A stretch of DNA of 12,688 nt from an uncultured Syntrophobacterales bacterium (GTDB lineage Bacteria > Desulfobacterota > Syntrophia > Syntrophales > UBA5619), in contig CAIUXU010000329.1 in the NCBI GenBank assembly GCA_903903205.1, forward strand, positions 1-12,688, in the 5' to 3' direction. Made by a program: the position numbers and the translations under genes. Numbering within the stretch: the stretch's first letter is position 1; each line of letters opens with the position of its first letter. Below, piece after piece: positions 12,667 to 12,688 of the stretch. Under the pieces are notes generated by a model that was given only the letters and a program-made list of their open reading frames with translations, did no database searches and was not told where the DNA came from.

Positions 12667-12688
12667 ACCTCTTTCTTCCTCCGAAATC

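Noticed and set aside
1..12688. CRISPR arrays, tRNA or rRNA genes, phage or transposase genes
   Set aside because: I looked for regularly spaced direct repeats, tRNA-like cloverleafs and transposase motifs and found none; the only repeat elements are the two palindromes and the operator-like pair.

Overview
The window looks like chromosomal DNA from a Gram-negative, probably anaerobic bacterium of the Desulfobacterota (Deltaproteobacteria; a Syntrophia-like lineage is my best guess). This rests on GC-rich coding sequence, an outer-membrane gene set (MCE/Mla transport, TolC family, beta-barrel proteins), abundant radical SAM genes, and palindromic repeats of a kind I associate with these genomes. 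Taxonomy is inference; there is no rRNA or tRNA here.

Region A (1-3159, all minus strand, read right to left) encodes a two-helix membrane-anchored NodB-type deacetylase, a FabZ-like hotdog dehydratase, an overlooked 31-residue hydrophobic ORF, a stand-alone acyl carrier protein, a complete radical SAM enzyme, and the first 40 codons of a second, related radical SAM enzyme that runs off the left edge. From the dehydratase onward the genes are packed tightly (4-nt overlap, 4-nt gap, 59-nt gap, 2-nt gap), which suggests one transcript. A sigma70-like promoter and a pair of 12-bp direct repeats lie before the dehydratase. The set looks like part of a carrier-protein-bound acyl or polyene-type pathway with radical SAM tailoring. 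The product is unknown.

Region B (3222-9240, plus strand) is a compact cell-envelope operon: a small outer-membrane beta-barrel protein, a D-alanine--D-alanine ligase family enzyme with changes at two specificity residues, MlaE, MlaF, an unusually long MlaD that appears to carry its own C-terminal beta-barrel, and a secreted DUF4384 protein. It ends at a large, nearly perfect palindrome. MlaA, MlaB and MlaC are not in the window, so the long MlaD may bridge the two membranes itself.

Region C (9296-10191, plus strand) has a good sigma70-type promoter, an unrecognised protein with an HELVH zinc-protease-like motif, and an FmdB-type zinc-ribbon protein. It converges, 4 bp stop to stop, with region D.

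Region D (10196-12666, minus strand) is a TolC-family outer-membrane protein whose start codon region carries an in-frame REP-like palindromic repeat, followed with an ATGA overlap by a DHH-family phosphoesterase that has lost a usual metal-binding histidine.

The strongest candidates for something new are the radical SAM/ACP/dehydratase operon with its embedded small ORF, the MlaD-barrel fusion, the Ddl active-site changes, and the repeat domesticated into the TolC signal region.
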